NCBI GenBank assembly: GCA_963559605.1
Contig: CAUWLL010000007.1
Coordinates: 20,617-84,616 of the forward strand
Length of the DNA: 64,000 nt
Source of the DNA: Dorea_D sp963559605
Lineage (GTDB): Bacteria > Bacillota > Clostridia > Lachnospirales > Lachnospiraceae
Reading direction: 5' to 3'
Every line of letters begins with the position of its first letter. Position 1 is the stretch's first letter. Shown here piece by piece: positions 8,089 to 17,281 of this stretch. The notes under the pieces were generated by a model. That model worked only from the letters and a program-made list of their open reading frames with translations. It was not told the DNA's origin and did not search any database. The position numbers and the translations under genes were made by a program.

Positions 8089-8934
8089 TTATGCTCCTGT
8101 AAAATCGACGGTAACATCACCGATGCCACATTCAATATTCATAAGTTTCCCCGCGTTATTATGGACGTTCTCTCTTTCTTTTATTCCCGAGTACACTTCC
8201 TCTCCAATCCTAACTTCTCCTACATCACAACCGATATTATAATTATATTCCTTCTGATTTCCTGTGACATGGCAGATAATATCTCCAATATCATTTTCCA
8301 GATCCAGTTCTGTCCCGGCGTTTCCTGTGACTTCCAGAGAACCCGTGCCGCATTTCAGACTCGCCTTGTCAGCATGGAAATTATGAACCACAGCATTTCC
8401 GACACCCATTTCTACAGATAATTCTTTGGCATTTATGTCCTCCGCCCGGAGTTCTCCCACCTTAATCTGCATGGAAACATCGTCCGGTTTCATCTCTCTC
8501 GGAATCCGGAGATAAATCGTTCCTATCTCGCCTCCGCCGTTGACTCCCACAACTCTCTTTCTCGTTCTGAGGTTCAAAGTATCTCCTTCCATATAAGAAC
8601 GGAACTTTAAATGTTCCGTCACATTCTGAGTCTCTACGCTAACGCTCTCGCCGTCATAAAGCTCAACTATGACATTCCCGGCGCCCATTTCCACATCGAT
8701 TTCTCTTACACCCGGATAATTTTCTACAGAATTTGTTCCTCTATATTCCGTATTCTCTCTGTCATGACAGAGGAAACCGACATACTCTGAGCCCAGACCA
8801 ATACAGCCGTTGGGGAAATGCTTGGCAATTGCCTCTACCGTCACGCCCAGCGAAAGTGACATTACACAGCAAATAATCCCGACAACCATTGACACGCCAC
8901 AGACGCTCCAGAATATTTTCCATCCTTTCTTCAT
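8089..8934 (-). CDS. DUF4097 family membrane-anchored beta-strand repeat protein
   Basis: A 281-aa protein with one N-terminal membrane segment (about 6-30) and a long outward-facing domain of short repeated beta strands. Gly-Asp or Gly-Asn turns recur (MGAGNVIVEL, KVGELRAEDI, MGVGNAVVHN, GIGDVTVDF), the mark of DUF4097 or adhesin-like beta-helix proteins. It is the last gene of a PadR-DUF1700-DUF4097 operon. In Firmicutes such operons often respond to envelope stress, but the molecular role is not known. It starts 3 bases after the DUF1700 stop, with GGTGG as ribosome site. Confidence 0.8.
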   Translation of the reverse strand: MKKGWKIFWSVCGVSMVVGIICCVMSLSLGVTVEAIAKHFPNGCIGLGSEYVGFLCHDRENTEYRGTNSVENYPGVREIDVEMGAGNVIVELYDGESVSVETQNVTEHLKFRSYMEGDTLNLRTRKRVVGVNGGGEIGTIYLRIPREMKPDDVSMQIKVGELRAEDINAKELSVEMGVGNAVVHNFHADKASLKCGTGSLEVTGNAGTELDLENDIGDIICHVTGNQKEYNYNIGCDVGEVRIGEEVYSGIKERENVHNNAGKLMNIECGIGDVTVDFTGA

Positions 8935-8937
8935 AAC

Positions 8938-9609
8938 TTATGCCACCGCCTTTCTGTGAAACAATTTTCTGCCAAGTTTTACAACTGCCCTGAAAATTGC
9001 CGGAAGCACGATCATACAAAGTCTTATGACTGCCACCGAAAAGACAGTGCCAAATACGGTCAGGATCAAACCGATTCCCAGCAGACCGATCCCGACTACG
9101 AAATCCGGTATCAATATGATTATGCCTTTTATGATCAAAACGATGCCGACAATTGCCACGGATACCGCTACCGCTACAAGAGACCCCAAAAAAGCAAGCA
9201 GTGAAACAACACCCGCCAGAACCACTGCCAGAACAGCAAGCGCCAATGGAACAAGTATTGGAATCCCCACAAGGATCATTACTATAACAAGGATAAGCTT
9301 TGACGTATTCTTCGTTTCCGGCGCATCTGTCTGCTCTGACTGCCTTTGATATTCACAGTCTTTCTTCTGCGGCATCTGCATCCCGGCATCTGTAAATCCT
9401 CCGTCATCTTCGGATGTTCCTTTTAAATCGTCTTTCAGATTTTCTGCCACCTTTTTCGGACTCTCCAACTCTGCGATCACCTTCTGCTCATTCTCAGCCC
9501 CTGCATCGTCAAAATAGTCATTATAATACTGCATTGCCTCTCTGCGTTCTTCTACCGGTACATCCTGCAATAAAGCTGCCAATTGTGTCATAAATTCTAT
9601 ACGGTTCAT
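8938..9609 (-). CDS. DUF1700 (HAAS domain) membrane protein
   Basis: A 223-aa protein with an N-terminal helical HAAS/DUF1700 domain (MNRIEFMTQLAALLQDVP and EAMQYYNDYFDDAG, about 1-65), a polar linker and three or four strongly hydrophobic segments (about 100-205). The family is regularly found directly after PadR regulators, as here, where the start overlaps the padR end by 4 bases (ATGA). It probably works with the DUF4097 protein in the membrane. No enzymatic motif is visible. Confidence 0.82.
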   Translation of the reverse strand: MNRIEFMTQLAALLQDVPVEERREAMQYYNDYFDDAGAENEQKVIAELESPKKVAENLKDDLKGTSEDDGGFTDAGMQMPQKKDCEYQRQSEQTDAPETKNTSKLILVIVMILVGIPILVPLALAVLAVVLAGVVSLLAFLGSLVAVAVSVAIVGIVLIIKGIIILIPDFVVGIGLLGIGLILTVFGTVFSVAVIRLCMIVLPAIFRAVVKLGRKLFHRKAVA

Positions 9610-9929
9610 GCAGTCACACCTCCCTCAAACATACTTGTAATCTTCTTTGAATAATTCTTCCATTCTATCCGGTACAAATTCAACTGTGCTGTTCCTTTTT
9701 CCGTCACTTTATAATAACGTCGGTTACGCCCGTCAAACTGCCGGTCGTAAACTTCCAGACATTCGTCTTTCTGAAGCCTTCGAAGAACCGGATATAGTGT
9801 AGATTCTGATACATCCAGCACTTTTCGTACATCCTGCGTGATCTTGTAGCCGTAAGTTCCCTCTTCTTCTCTCGACACAACCGCCAGCACGATCGCGTCC
9901 AAAAGAGCAGCTCCGGTGTTAAATACCAT
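9606..9929 (-). CDS. PadR family transcriptional regulator
   Basis: A 107-aa winged-helix repressor. Visible features are the N-terminal ALLDAIVLAVVSREEEGTYG stretch, the recognition region VSESTLYPVLRRLQKDECLE and the wing FDGRNRRYYKVTEKG, all standard for PadR. ATG at 9929 is chosen because AAAGGAAG lies close upstream and the length matches the family. It heads the operon PadR-DUF1700-DUF4097, and its own promoter is covered by a perfect palindrome (9991-10019), so it very likely represses itself. Confidence 0.9.
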   Translation of the reverse strand: MVFNTGAALLDAIVLAVVSREEEGTYGYKITQDVRKVLDVSESTLYPVLRRLQKDECLEVYDRQFDGRNRRYYKVTEKGTAQLNLYRIEWKNYSKKITSMFEGGVTA

Positions 9930-9990
9930 TCCTGTCACTTCCTTTCTATGAAGCACCACGTACTTGATTCCATACAAATATTATTTTTAT

Positions 9991-10025
9991 AATCATATTA
10001 TATGTTGTATAATATGATTTGTCAA
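9991..10025 (-). promoter_or_regulatory. PadR operon promoter with overlapping palindromic operator
   Basis: On the minus strand TTGACA (10020-10025), a 17-bp spacer and TATAAT (9997-10002) form a full-consensus promoter. A perfect inverted repeat with 12-bp arms (AATCATATTATA / TATAATATGATT) and a 5-bp centre covers 9991-10019, exactly the spacer and -10. PadR dimers bind such AT-rich palindromes, so this is a likely autorepression site. Confidence 0.8.
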
Positions 10026-10087
10026 CGAGTATTATATTAAGAATCATAAAAGAGAATCAAAAGAACTTCTAAGAGAAAGTCCCTTCC

Positions 10088-10116
10088 TTGAAAAACTTTC
10101 TTCCATCTATTATAAT
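10088..10116 (+). promoter_or_regulatory. Sigma-A promoter of the response-regulator/ABC operon
   Basis: TTGAAA (10088-10093), 17 bp, TATAAT (10111-10116). AGGAG lies near the ATG at 10147, so the leader is short. Confidence 0.78.
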
Positions 10117-10146
10117 CTCAATAAAAAGTCAGTAGGAGACACCGCC

Positions 10147-10824
10147 ATGAAACATATCTTAATTGTTGATGATGATATAAATATCGGAAATATGCTGGAA
10201 GAAACTTTGACAAAAGAAGGCTATCTCGTGAGCCGCGCCTACTCCGGTACAGAAGCGCTTCTTGTACTGAACAACCGGACTCCCGATCTTATCCTTTTAG
10301 ATCTGATGCTTCCGGGATTAAGCGGAGAAGAAGTGCTGCCTAAAATCAAAAGTATCCCTGTCATTGTTTTGAGCGCGAAAACAAGCATAGACAACAAAGT
10401 ACATCTATTACTAAACGGCGCCATGGATTACATGACAAAACCTTTTGATATGAAAGAACTGCTTGCAAGAATCACCGTGCAGCTCCGCAGCGCCTCTCCC
10501 GCTCAAAGAACGGCTGATTCCGTATTACGTTTTCAAGAAATCGAAATGAATACGGATATTCATACCGTTACCGTATCTAAAGGAGACGTCCATTTAACAA
10601 GAACCGAATATGCCATCTTAAAACTGCTCTTAACAAATCCTTCTCAGGTTATCCCTAAATCACTGATGCTGGAACAGATCAGCGAAGATACCCCTGACTG
10701 CATGGAAAGTTCCCTGAAGGTTCATATCAGCAATCTGAGGAAGAAGCTTCGGACCATAAGCGGCAAAGACTATATTGAAGCGGTCTGGGGCATCGGATTT
10801 AAGCTAAAAGAGGAAGATCACTAA
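10147..10824 (+). CDS. OmpR family response regulator
   Basis: A 225-aa two-component regulator with a receiver domain (about 2-115; acidic VDDD near residue 7, phospho-acceptor Asp in LILLDLMLPG near 54, Lys in YMTKPF) and a C-terminal winged helix (about 135-223; ESSLKVHISNLRKKL and a final VWGIGFKL). The expected partner kinase is encoded at the far end of the same cluster (12698-13591), with a two-gene ABC exporter between. This gene order is typical of peptide-antibiotic sensing and resistance modules. Three spaced TTAAC repeats downstream (10836-10868) may be its binding site. Confidence 0.92.
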   Translation: MKHILIVDDDINIGNMLEETLTKEGYLVSRAYSGTEALLVLNNRTPDLILLDLMLPGLSGEEVLPKIKSIPVIVLSAKTSIDNKVHLLLNGAMDYMTKPFDMKELLARITVQLRSASPAQRTADSVLRFQEIEMNTDIHTVTVSKGDVHLTRTEYAILKLLLTNPSQVIPKSLMLEQISEDTPDCMESSLKVHISNLRKKLRTISGKDYIEAVWGIGFKLKEEDH

Positions 10825-10835
10825 TATCTTTACAT

Positions 10836-10884
10836 TTTCTTAACGCTTTCCTTAACCGCTTTCTTAACTTTATCAGATTAAAAT
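10836..10884 (+). promoter_or_regulatory. Tandem TTAAC repeats and promoter before the ABC transporter genes
   Basis: TTAAC occurs at 10840, 10852 and 10864, exactly 12 bp apart, each preceded by TTTC or TTTCC. A -10-like TAAAAT lies at 10879-10884 with no good -35, so an activator bound at the repeats could take its place. The response regulator encoded just upstream is the obvious candidate. Confidence 0.55.
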
Positions 10885-10916
10885 ATCAGTAACAACTTGA
10901 AAGGAGAGCGAAATAT

Positions 10917-11831
10917 ATGAACTACATTCTGACAACAGACGGACTTACTAAGCAATATAAGCACTTTAAAGCTTTAGATAACTTTTCCATGCATGTCCCA
11001 AAAGGCTCTATCTACGGTTTTGTCGGAAAAAACGGCGCCGGAAAGACCACCTTGATACGATTGATCTGCGGACTGCAAAATCCTACGTCCGGCGAATACC
11101 TTTTATATGGAAAGAAAGGTACAGATAAAGCTATAGCAAAAGCCCGCAGGCGAATGGGAGCGGTCGTGGAAACACCATCCATTTATCAAAATATGACCGC
11201 AAGGGAGAACTTAAGACAACAATTTGACATCTTAGGACTTCCCTCTTACGAAGGAATAGACGAACTACTGTCACTCACCGGACTTTCCGACACCGGGAAG
11301 AAAAAAGCAAAAGACTTTTCCCTTGGTATGCGCCAACGCCTCGGCATTGCCATTGCACTTTCCGGAGATCCTGATTTTCTTGTATTGGACGAACCTGCAA
11401 ATGGCCTTGATCCTCAAGGTATTATTGAGATAAGAGAGCTGATCTTAAAGTTGAACAAAGAAAGACAGATCACAGTACTTATCTCCAGCCATATTTTAGA
11501 CGAATTATCCCGTCTTGCCACACATTATGGATTTATCGATCATGGACAGATGATAAAAGAAATCAGTGCAAAAGATTTAGAAAGTGCCTGCCGCAAATGT
11601 ACCAGAATCGAAGTCCGCGATACGCGCCCGCTTGCATATACACTGGACAAAATGGGCGTGGACTACAATATCCTATCTGATGAGACCGCCGATATTTATG
11701 CAAAGATCAATCTCACACAGCTAGCACTTGCACTTGCCGAAGAGTCCTGTGACATTTACTCTGTGCAGGAAAAAGACGAAAGTTTAGAAAGCTATTACAT
11801 CAGTTTGCTTGGAGGTGGAAAACATGAGTAG
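10917..11831 (+). CDS. ABC transporter ATP-binding protein, bacitracin/lantibiotic resistance (BcrA) type
   Basis: The cytoplasmic ATPase of an ABC exporter, 304 aa. Walker A GKNGAGKTT (about 38-46), signature FSLGMRQR (about 138-145), Walker B FLVLDEPANGLDP and the switch region ISSHILDEL are all present. The C-terminal 80 residues are the extra domain common to BcrA/NatA-type ATPases. AAGGAGAG precedes the start. The stop overlaps the permease start by 8 bases. With the flanking regulator and kinase it probably defends against, or signals, a membrane-active peptide; the substrate is not readable. Confidence 0.9.
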   Translation: MNYILTTDGLTKQYKHFKALDNFSMHVPKGSIYGFVGKNGAGKTTLIRLICGLQNPTSGEYLLYGKKGTDKAIAKARRRMGAVVETPSIYQNMTARENLRQQFDILGLPSYEGIDELLSLTGLSDTGKKKAKDFSLGMRQRLGIAIALSGDPDFLVLDEPANGLDPQGIIEIRELILKLNKERQITVLISSHILDELSRLATHYGFIDHGQMIKEISAKDLESACRKCTRIEVRDTRPLAYTLDKMGVDYNILSDETADIYAKINLTQLALALAEESCDIYSVQEKDESLESYYISLLGGGKHE

Positions 11832-12669
11832 ATTATTACACGCCGGATATTATCGGTTGAGAAAAAACAAATTAACATGGGCATGCCTTATACTGACAAT
11901 TTCTTACTGCTTATTTATCTATGTTACGCAGTACCACAATATACGGCAATATGGAGGCGCTGTTTCTTTAGACCCTTTATTTTTTAATTTTGTAATCTAT
12001 ATGGGCATTCTGACCGCCGTACTGACCAGCCTTTTTATCGGAACGGAATATCACGACGGTACGATCCGCAATAAAATTGTCTGTGGGCTTTCCCGAAACA
12101 GTATTTATCTCTCCAACCTCCTGCTCTGCGTTTTTACAGGAACCATCCTCCTGCTGGTAAGTTTTTTGATCGGACTTTTGGTAGGGATTCCTTTATTCGG
12201 AACGTTTACCATGACAACACCGACCTTACTTTCTCTATGTATGATTTCTCTTTTGTCAACCTGGGCCTACATTTCTATCTTTACGATGGTAACCACGTTA
12301 AGTCCCAGCCGGACAACCGCTGCCATACTCAATCTGCTGCTTGCATTTGGGCTTCTGTTTATCGGTATGATCATACTGAACAAGTTATGCCAGCCGGAAT
12401 ATATCCAGCAAGTAGTCGCCACGCCGGATACCGACGCAATCATTACCGGAGAAGCAGAACTGGAATGGGTGAAAAATCCGTTCTATCTCACAGGGATGAA
12501 ACGAGAAATCTATCAGCATCTTTTAGATTTTCTTCCTTCCGGGCAGGTCATGCAGATTTTTAACGAAAGCGCAACAAATATTCTCCGAATGATACTGTAT
12601 TCCTTCTCTATCATTATCGGAACAAATGTCGTGGGACTTCTGCTGTTTCATAAAAAAAATATCAAATAA
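11824..12669 (+). CDS. ABC transporter permease, BcrB/ABC-2 type
   Basis: The membrane partner of the preceding ATPase, 281 aa with six hydrophobic segments (about 18-36, 52-75, 97-125, 138-160, 165-185, 250-275), an ABC-2 type layout. ATG at 11824 (MSRLLHAGYYRL) is chosen because GGAGGTGG lies just upstream within the ATPase gene. The ATPase stop and this start overlap, as expected for a tightly coupled pair. Confidence 0.87.
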   Translation: MSRLLHAGYYRLRKNKLTWACLILTISYCLFIYVTQYHNIRQYGGAVSLDPLFFNFVIYMGILTAVLTSLFIGTEYHDGTIRNKIVCGLSRNSIYLSNLLLCVFTGTILLLVSFLIGLLVGIPLFGTFTMTTPTLLSLCMISLLSTWAYISIFTMVTTLSPSRTTAAILNLLLAFGLLFIGMIILNKLCQPEYIQQVVATPDTDAIITGEAELEWVKNPFYLTGMKREIYQHLLDFLPSGQVMQIFNESATNILRMILYSFSIIIGTNVVGLLLFHKKNIK

Positions 12670-12697
12670 CCATTCTGTCATAACACGAGGAACTGTC

Positions 12698-13591
12698 ATG
12701 CAAAGTCAAGTTTTAATAGGGGGAATCGCCAGTATATGTCTGCTGACGATTCTCATTCTGGCTATAAAATTACATATGATCCGAAAATCTGCGGATGAAA
12801 TTTCTGAGTCTTTAACAGAACGATTATCGGAGGATACGAATACTCTGATCGACATCAGCTCAAAGGACTCCCATATGAGGCATCTTGCGTCCTCGATCAA
12901 TCAGGAGTTAAAAACTCTGCGCTCGCAAAGGCACAAATTCCAACAAGGCGATTGGGAGCTCAAAGAAGCTGTCACCAACATTTCCCATGACCTCCGTACG
13001 CCATTAACTGCTATTTACGGTTATCTTTCCTTATTAGAGCAAGAAGATGTTTCTGAAAATGCCGAACGTTATCTTCGTATTATTAAAGAGCGTACAGACA
13101 CACTGCACTCTTTGACCGAAGAACTGTTCAACTATTCCCTTGTAACGTCCTCCGATGATCTAACTTTAGAAGAAGTTGTACTGAACAGCCAGCTGGAAGA
13201 AACTATTTCTGCTTACTACGCTTCTTTAAAAGGCTGTGGTATTACCCCGGAAATAACACTCCCGGATAAGAAAGTTGTAAGGACATTAAACAAGAAATCT
13301 CTGTCACGGATTTTTGGCAACATTATCAGTAACTGTATCAAATACAGTACCGGTGATCTAAAAATCACGCTCACGGAACAAGGAGAAATCACCTTCTCTA
13401 ACTATGCCCCCGGCTTAGACGAGGTACAGGTAGGACAACTCTTTGAGCGGTTCTACACCGTTGAAAACGCCAAAAACTCTACCGGACTCGGCTTGTCCAT
13501 TGCAAAAGCACTCACAGAACAGACAGGCGGTAAAATTACCGCCAATTATAAAGGCGGAATCCTCAGCATCCTGCTGATCTTCCGCCCTTAA
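12698..13591 (+). CDS. Sensor histidine kinase
   Basis: A 297-aa membrane kinase with a single N-terminal membrane segment (about 5-22), a short linker, an H-box ISHDLRTPLTAIYGYL (His near 99), and a HATPase domain with N-box IISNCIKYS and G-box TGLGLSIAKAL. There is no extracellular domain, so it probably senses inside or next to the membrane, perhaps through the transporter. ATG at 12698 follows GAGG; the longer frame overlaps the permease coding sequence. It should phosphorylate the regulator at 10147-10824. It converges on addA with only 39 bases between stops. Confidence 0.9.
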   Translation: MQSQVLIGGIASICLLTILILAIKLHMIRKSADEISESLTERLSEDTNTLIDISSKDSHMRHLASSINQELKTLRSQRHKFQQGDWELKEAVTNISHDLRTPLTAIYGYLSLLEQEDVSENAERYLRIIKERTDTLHSLTEELFNYSLVTSSDDLTLEEVVLNSQLEETISAYYASLKGCGITPEITLPDKKVVRTLNKKSLSRIFGNIISNCIKYSTGDLKITLTEQGEITFSNYAPGLDEVQVGQLFERFYTVENAKNSTGLGLSIAKALTEQTGGKITANYKGGILSILLIFRP

Positions 13592-13630
13592 TAAAGAATC
13601 CTTAATAAATACCGTGAATATGCAATCGTA

Positions 13631-16600
13631 CTACGGCAGCATAATCTCTTTCCCCAGTGTGAAGGAGTAGATTATCTTTTCTTTGACCTTCTTTCCTGTC
13701 AATTGCTCCAATGCTCTGGCGTAGTAATCCAGCTGGCCGTGGTATTTTTCTACTAATATATTTTCAGAAAATATCTGATCCGTTTTATAATCCAATACCA
13801 CCAGCCCGTCCGGCTCTTCAAAGTATACGTCGATAATTCCCTGTACCAGTACTTTCTCCCCAGACATATCGTCCGGGTACACATCCTGCGACGGAATACC
13901 GAGGACAAAAGGCTGCTCTCTCCTCAAACCTCCTGTTCCGGCGCTTGCCTGCATCCGTTTTGCACACGAGCTCTCAAAAAAACGCTTCAGATCTTCCACT
14001 TTAATACAAGATGACATCTCTTTGGTAAGCCTGCCGGATTCGCAGAATTTTTCAATTTCCTTCTCCAAGATCGCACAAGTCTTGTGCTCCTTACCATCCT
14101 CTGCTGTGTAGCTCTTTGTAAAATCCAGAAGTTCCAAGATCCGATGATATGCCGTACCTCTTGCAGCGCCGCCAAGTTCTTCTTCCTCTTGCAGGAACTT
14201 CGGGAGAAGAGGCACAACCTCCGGCTCCTCGTAGAGAAATTCACCTGCTTCTGTCGCTTCCTCTTTCAGATTTTCTTCTATATAGATACGTTTCTTTAAT
14301 TCCGACACCGTAAATTTTAACTTCCGTTGCTTACTTTCCTCGTAAGGATAACTGTACGCAAACTGTTCCTTTAAAAATTCTTTCACCTCGGGTTCGTATA
14401 TCTTATTCGTATCCCAATTTCGAAGAACTGCCTTTGTCATCCGTTCTTTTACTTCCTCTTTTACTTCCCCGTGGATAATATCTTCCACATGAAGCACCCG
14501 GACTTCCATAGGGATTTCATCCGTCAGACGTATCATGGCAGGCAGGAGAAAATCCCAATAGGTCGCCGCCTTACTAAGCTGCAGAAAGGAAAGCTCCTGC
14601 TCTTTTCGGCTGCGGATAATATCATAAGCCGCCAGAACCTTCTCCGGCTCAGAAACCGTTCCGGTAATGATCAGCTTCTCTTTCGCACGGGTAAGGGCTA
14701 CGTAAAGCACACGCAGTTCTTCCCCCAGACTGTCAAGAGCCTCTTCTTTCTGTATTGCCTTCTTAACAAGTGTCGGACTTTTTGTCCGCATTTCCAGATG
14801 GACTGCATCCATGCCGATCCCCAGCCCGGAATGCAGCACCACGCTACTTCTGGCATCCTGCATATTGAACCGCTTCCCCATGCCTGCCACAAAGACAATG
14901 GGGAACTCCAGACCTTTGCTTTTGTGGATCGTCATCACACGCACCGTATCGGACTGCTCATCTTCCACATTTGCCTCTCCGTAATCCACATTGTATTTCT
15001 GTAACTCTTCCATATAACGGATAAAATGAAACAGCCCCTTGTAACCGGATGATTCAAACGCTCTTGCCTTTTCCGACAGCATCTCAAGATTTGCTTTTCT
15101 CTGCAAGCCGCCCGGAAGCATAGACACATAATCTCCGTAGCCCGTATCTCTGAGGATCTGAAATAACAGTTCGTGCATAGGCGTATACGGCACAATCTCT
15201 TTCAGACCTTCCATCGTTCCCATGCACAGCTCCAGCTTTTCTCGTATCTCTTTCTCTTCCCCCTCAGCACGATATTTCATCACCGCCTCATGAAAAGGCA
15301 CTTCTTTATATGCACTTTTTATGACCGCAAGCTCTGTCTCATCCAAATTGCCGATGGCAGAATGAAGAACTGCTGCCAGTGGAATGTCCTGCCTGCGATT
15401 ATCCAGTACTCTCAGATAATTCAGCAGAACGCCGATTTCCTGTGTGGAAAAATATCCCTCTCTCGTGCCCGCATATGCCGGAATCCCTTCTGCATTCAAC
15501 ACCTCCGTAAAAACATCCGCGAATCCTTTGATACTCCTTGTCAGAATCACAATATCGGAATACCGCACCGGGCGAAGCTCACCCGTTCTCTTATCCGTCA
15601 CTTGGGCAGATTGGCGCAGTTCCTTTATGCGCCCGGCGATCGCGCGGGCTTCCAGCTCTCGCTCTGTGGGCTTTTCAAGCCTTTCCCTTTCCGGCATCCA
15701 GGCATCCATATCCTTATCGATCACAAGAACTTCCGTCTCATTTTCCGCTCCATCTTTATAAGATGCCCCCACATAGAGCGCAGCCTCGGCATCGTAAGTG
15801 ATCCCGCCGAGACTTCTGGTCATAATCTGTCGGAAAATGTAATTCACGCTATCCAGAACTTCTGCCCTGCTTCGGAAATTTTTATGGAGATCGATACGTT
15901 GTGTGACAGAATCTTCGGTACTATATGCGTCAAACTTCTCCATAAAAAGTTCCGGCCTGGACAGGCGGAAGCGATAAATACTCTGTTTTACATCTCCTAC
16001 CATGAAAATATTGTACCGGCCCTCAGAAACAGTGGAAATACTGGTCAGGATCGTTTCCTGTATCAGGTTACTGTCCTGATATTCATCGATCATAATCTCT
16101 GCAAACTGTTCCTGGTATTCCTTTGCAACCGCCGAAGAGACAAACGTCTCTCCCTCTTTCTCTGTCAGGATCCGTAATGCATACTGCTCCATATCCGAAA
16201 AATCAATGACATTTCCGGCGCGTTTTTTCTCCTCAAATGCAGACGCAAAGGCACGCACCAGATGTGTAAGCTCTTCTGCCATAGGTTTACATCTTTGCAT
16301 ATCCTCTAAAAGCCCCTCCGGTGTATCATAAAAATACTGACTCTTCATATCTTTTACCAGTCCTTTGACATCCTCCCGGATCGCCTTCACCTGCGCAATC
16401 TTTTCTTCGGACACCGTCTGGTCTTTATTCACCTTCAGACGCGCCCATTTTACATCCTTCATTTTCTGTGACAGCTCACAATAAGATTGTGACGACTGTA
16501 AAGTATCTATGATCTCCACGTCTTTTAATAATACACTCTCATAGACTGCCGGACCGTCCGCCTCCTGACAAATAGAGATTCCCTGATGCACCAGCTTCTC

Positions 16601-17281
16601 TGCATCCTCCAAATACTGTTTTATATTTTTTACGATCAGCTTTATATACGCGCTGTTTTCCAACTCCTCTAAAGTTTCTGCCCCATACGCCTGCACACAA
16701 GAAACAAGCCATCCGTCTGCGTCCGGATAACTTCTGGAATAATCATAGATTTTCGAAACCAGTTCTTCAATCTTCTTATCGCTTTTACCTGTACTGTATG
16801 CCGAAGTAAAATCAAGAAATTCCTGTCTTCCCTCTGCATAATGTTCTTCCAGTACTTCCTCCAGCACATCATGTCTCAGAAGTTTTAACTCTCCCTCTTC
16901 GCCGATGCGAAAACCGGGATCCAGAGAAATAGCATGAAAATGATCTTTTATCACCGACAGACAAAAACTGTGGATCGTTGTAATCCTGGCATTGTGTATC
17001 AGCGTCGCCTGTTGTTTCAAATGCTCGTTATCCGGGTCCTGTTCCAACGCTTTCTCAATAGCAGTACGGATACGCTCTTTCATCTCTGCTGCCGCCGCTT
17101 CTGTAAATGTCACGATCAGCAGCCGATCCACATCCATCGGGTTCTCTCCCTTTGTCAGCATCGTAATAATGCGCTCCACCAGAACCGCAGTCTTACCGGA
17201 ACCTGCCGCCGCAGACACAAGAATATTTCGGTCACGAAGATCTATCACTCTCTGTTGTTCTGTTGTCCATGATACGCTCAT
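13631..17281 (-). CDS. addA: AddAB helicase-nuclease subunit A
   Basis: Helicase and nuclease subunit of the AddAB double-strand-break repair complex, the Gram-positive counterpart of RecBCD. At 1216 aa it has normal length. Walker A AAAGSGKTA (about 24-32), the UvrD-type motifs IDEYQDSN, VGDVKQSIYRFR and VMTIHKSKGLEFP, and a C-terminal RecB-like nuclease domain with VVLDYKTDQ are all visible. The start overlaps the addB end by 4 bases (ATGA), indicating coupled translation. Confidence 0.96.
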   Translation of the reverse strand: MSVSWTTEQQRVIDLRDRNILVSAAAGSGKTAVLVERIITMLTKGENPMDVDRLLIVTFTEAAAAEMKERIRTAIEKALEQDPDNEHLKQQATLIHNARITTIHSFCLSVIKDHFHAISLDPGFRIGEEGELKLLRHDVLEEVLEEHYAEGRQEFLDFTSAYSTGKSDKKIEELVSKIYDYSRSYPDADGWLVSCVQAYGAETLEELENSAYIKLIVKNIKQYLEDAEKLVHQGISICQEADGPAVYESVLLKDVEIIDTLQSSQSYCELSQKMKDVKWARLKVNKDQTVSEEKIAQVKAIREDVKGLVKDMKSQYFYDTPEGLLEDMQRCKPMAEELTHLVRAFASAFEEKKRAGNVIDFSDMEQYALRILTEKEGETFVSSAVAKEYQEQFAEIMIDEYQDSNLIQETILTSISTVSEGRYNIFMVGDVKQSIYRFRLSRPELFMEKFDAYSTEDSVTQRIDLHKNFRSRAEVLDSVNYIFRQIMTRSLGGITYDAEAALYVGASYKDGAENETEVLVIDKDMDAWMPERERLEKPTERELEARAIAGRIKELRQSAQVTDKRTGELRPVRYSDIVILTRSIKGFADVFTEVLNAEGIPAYAGTREGYFSTQEIGVLLNYLRVLDNRRQDIPLAAVLHSAIGNLDETELAVIKSAYKEVPFHEAVMKYRAEGEEKEIREKLELCMGTMEGLKEIVPYTPMHELLFQILRDTGYGDYVSMLPGGLQRKANLEMLSEKARAFESSGYKGLFHFIRYMEELQKYNVDYGEANVEDEQSDTVRVMTIHKSKGLEFPIVFVAGMGKRFNMQDARSSVVLHSGLGIGMDAVHLEMRTKSPTLVKKAIQKEEALDSLGEELRVLYVALTRAKEKLIITGTVSEPEKVLAAYDIIRSRKEQELSFLQLSKAATYWDFLLPAMIRLTDEIPMEVRVLHVEDIIHGEVKEEVKERMTKAVLRNWDTNKIYEPEVKEFLKEQFAYSYPYEESKQRKLKFTVSELKKRIYIEENLKEEATEAGEFLYEEPEVVPLLPKFLQEEEELGGAARGTAYHRILELLDFTKSYTAEDGKEHKTCAILEKEIEKFCESGRLTKEMSSCIKVEDLKRFFESSCAKRMQASAGTGGLRREQPFVLGIPSQDVYPDDMSGEKVLVQGIIDVYFEEPDGLVVLDYKTDQIFSENILVEKYHGQLDYYARALEQLTGKKVKEKIIYSFTLGKEIMLP

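Noticed and set aside
13592..13630. Terminator between the sensor kinase and addA
   Set aside because: The 39 bases contain no convincing stem with a T-run.
15173..16177. A 334-codon open frame on the plus strand inside addA
   Set aside because: It is antisense to a conserved helicase region, and its protein shows no recognisable domain or start signal.
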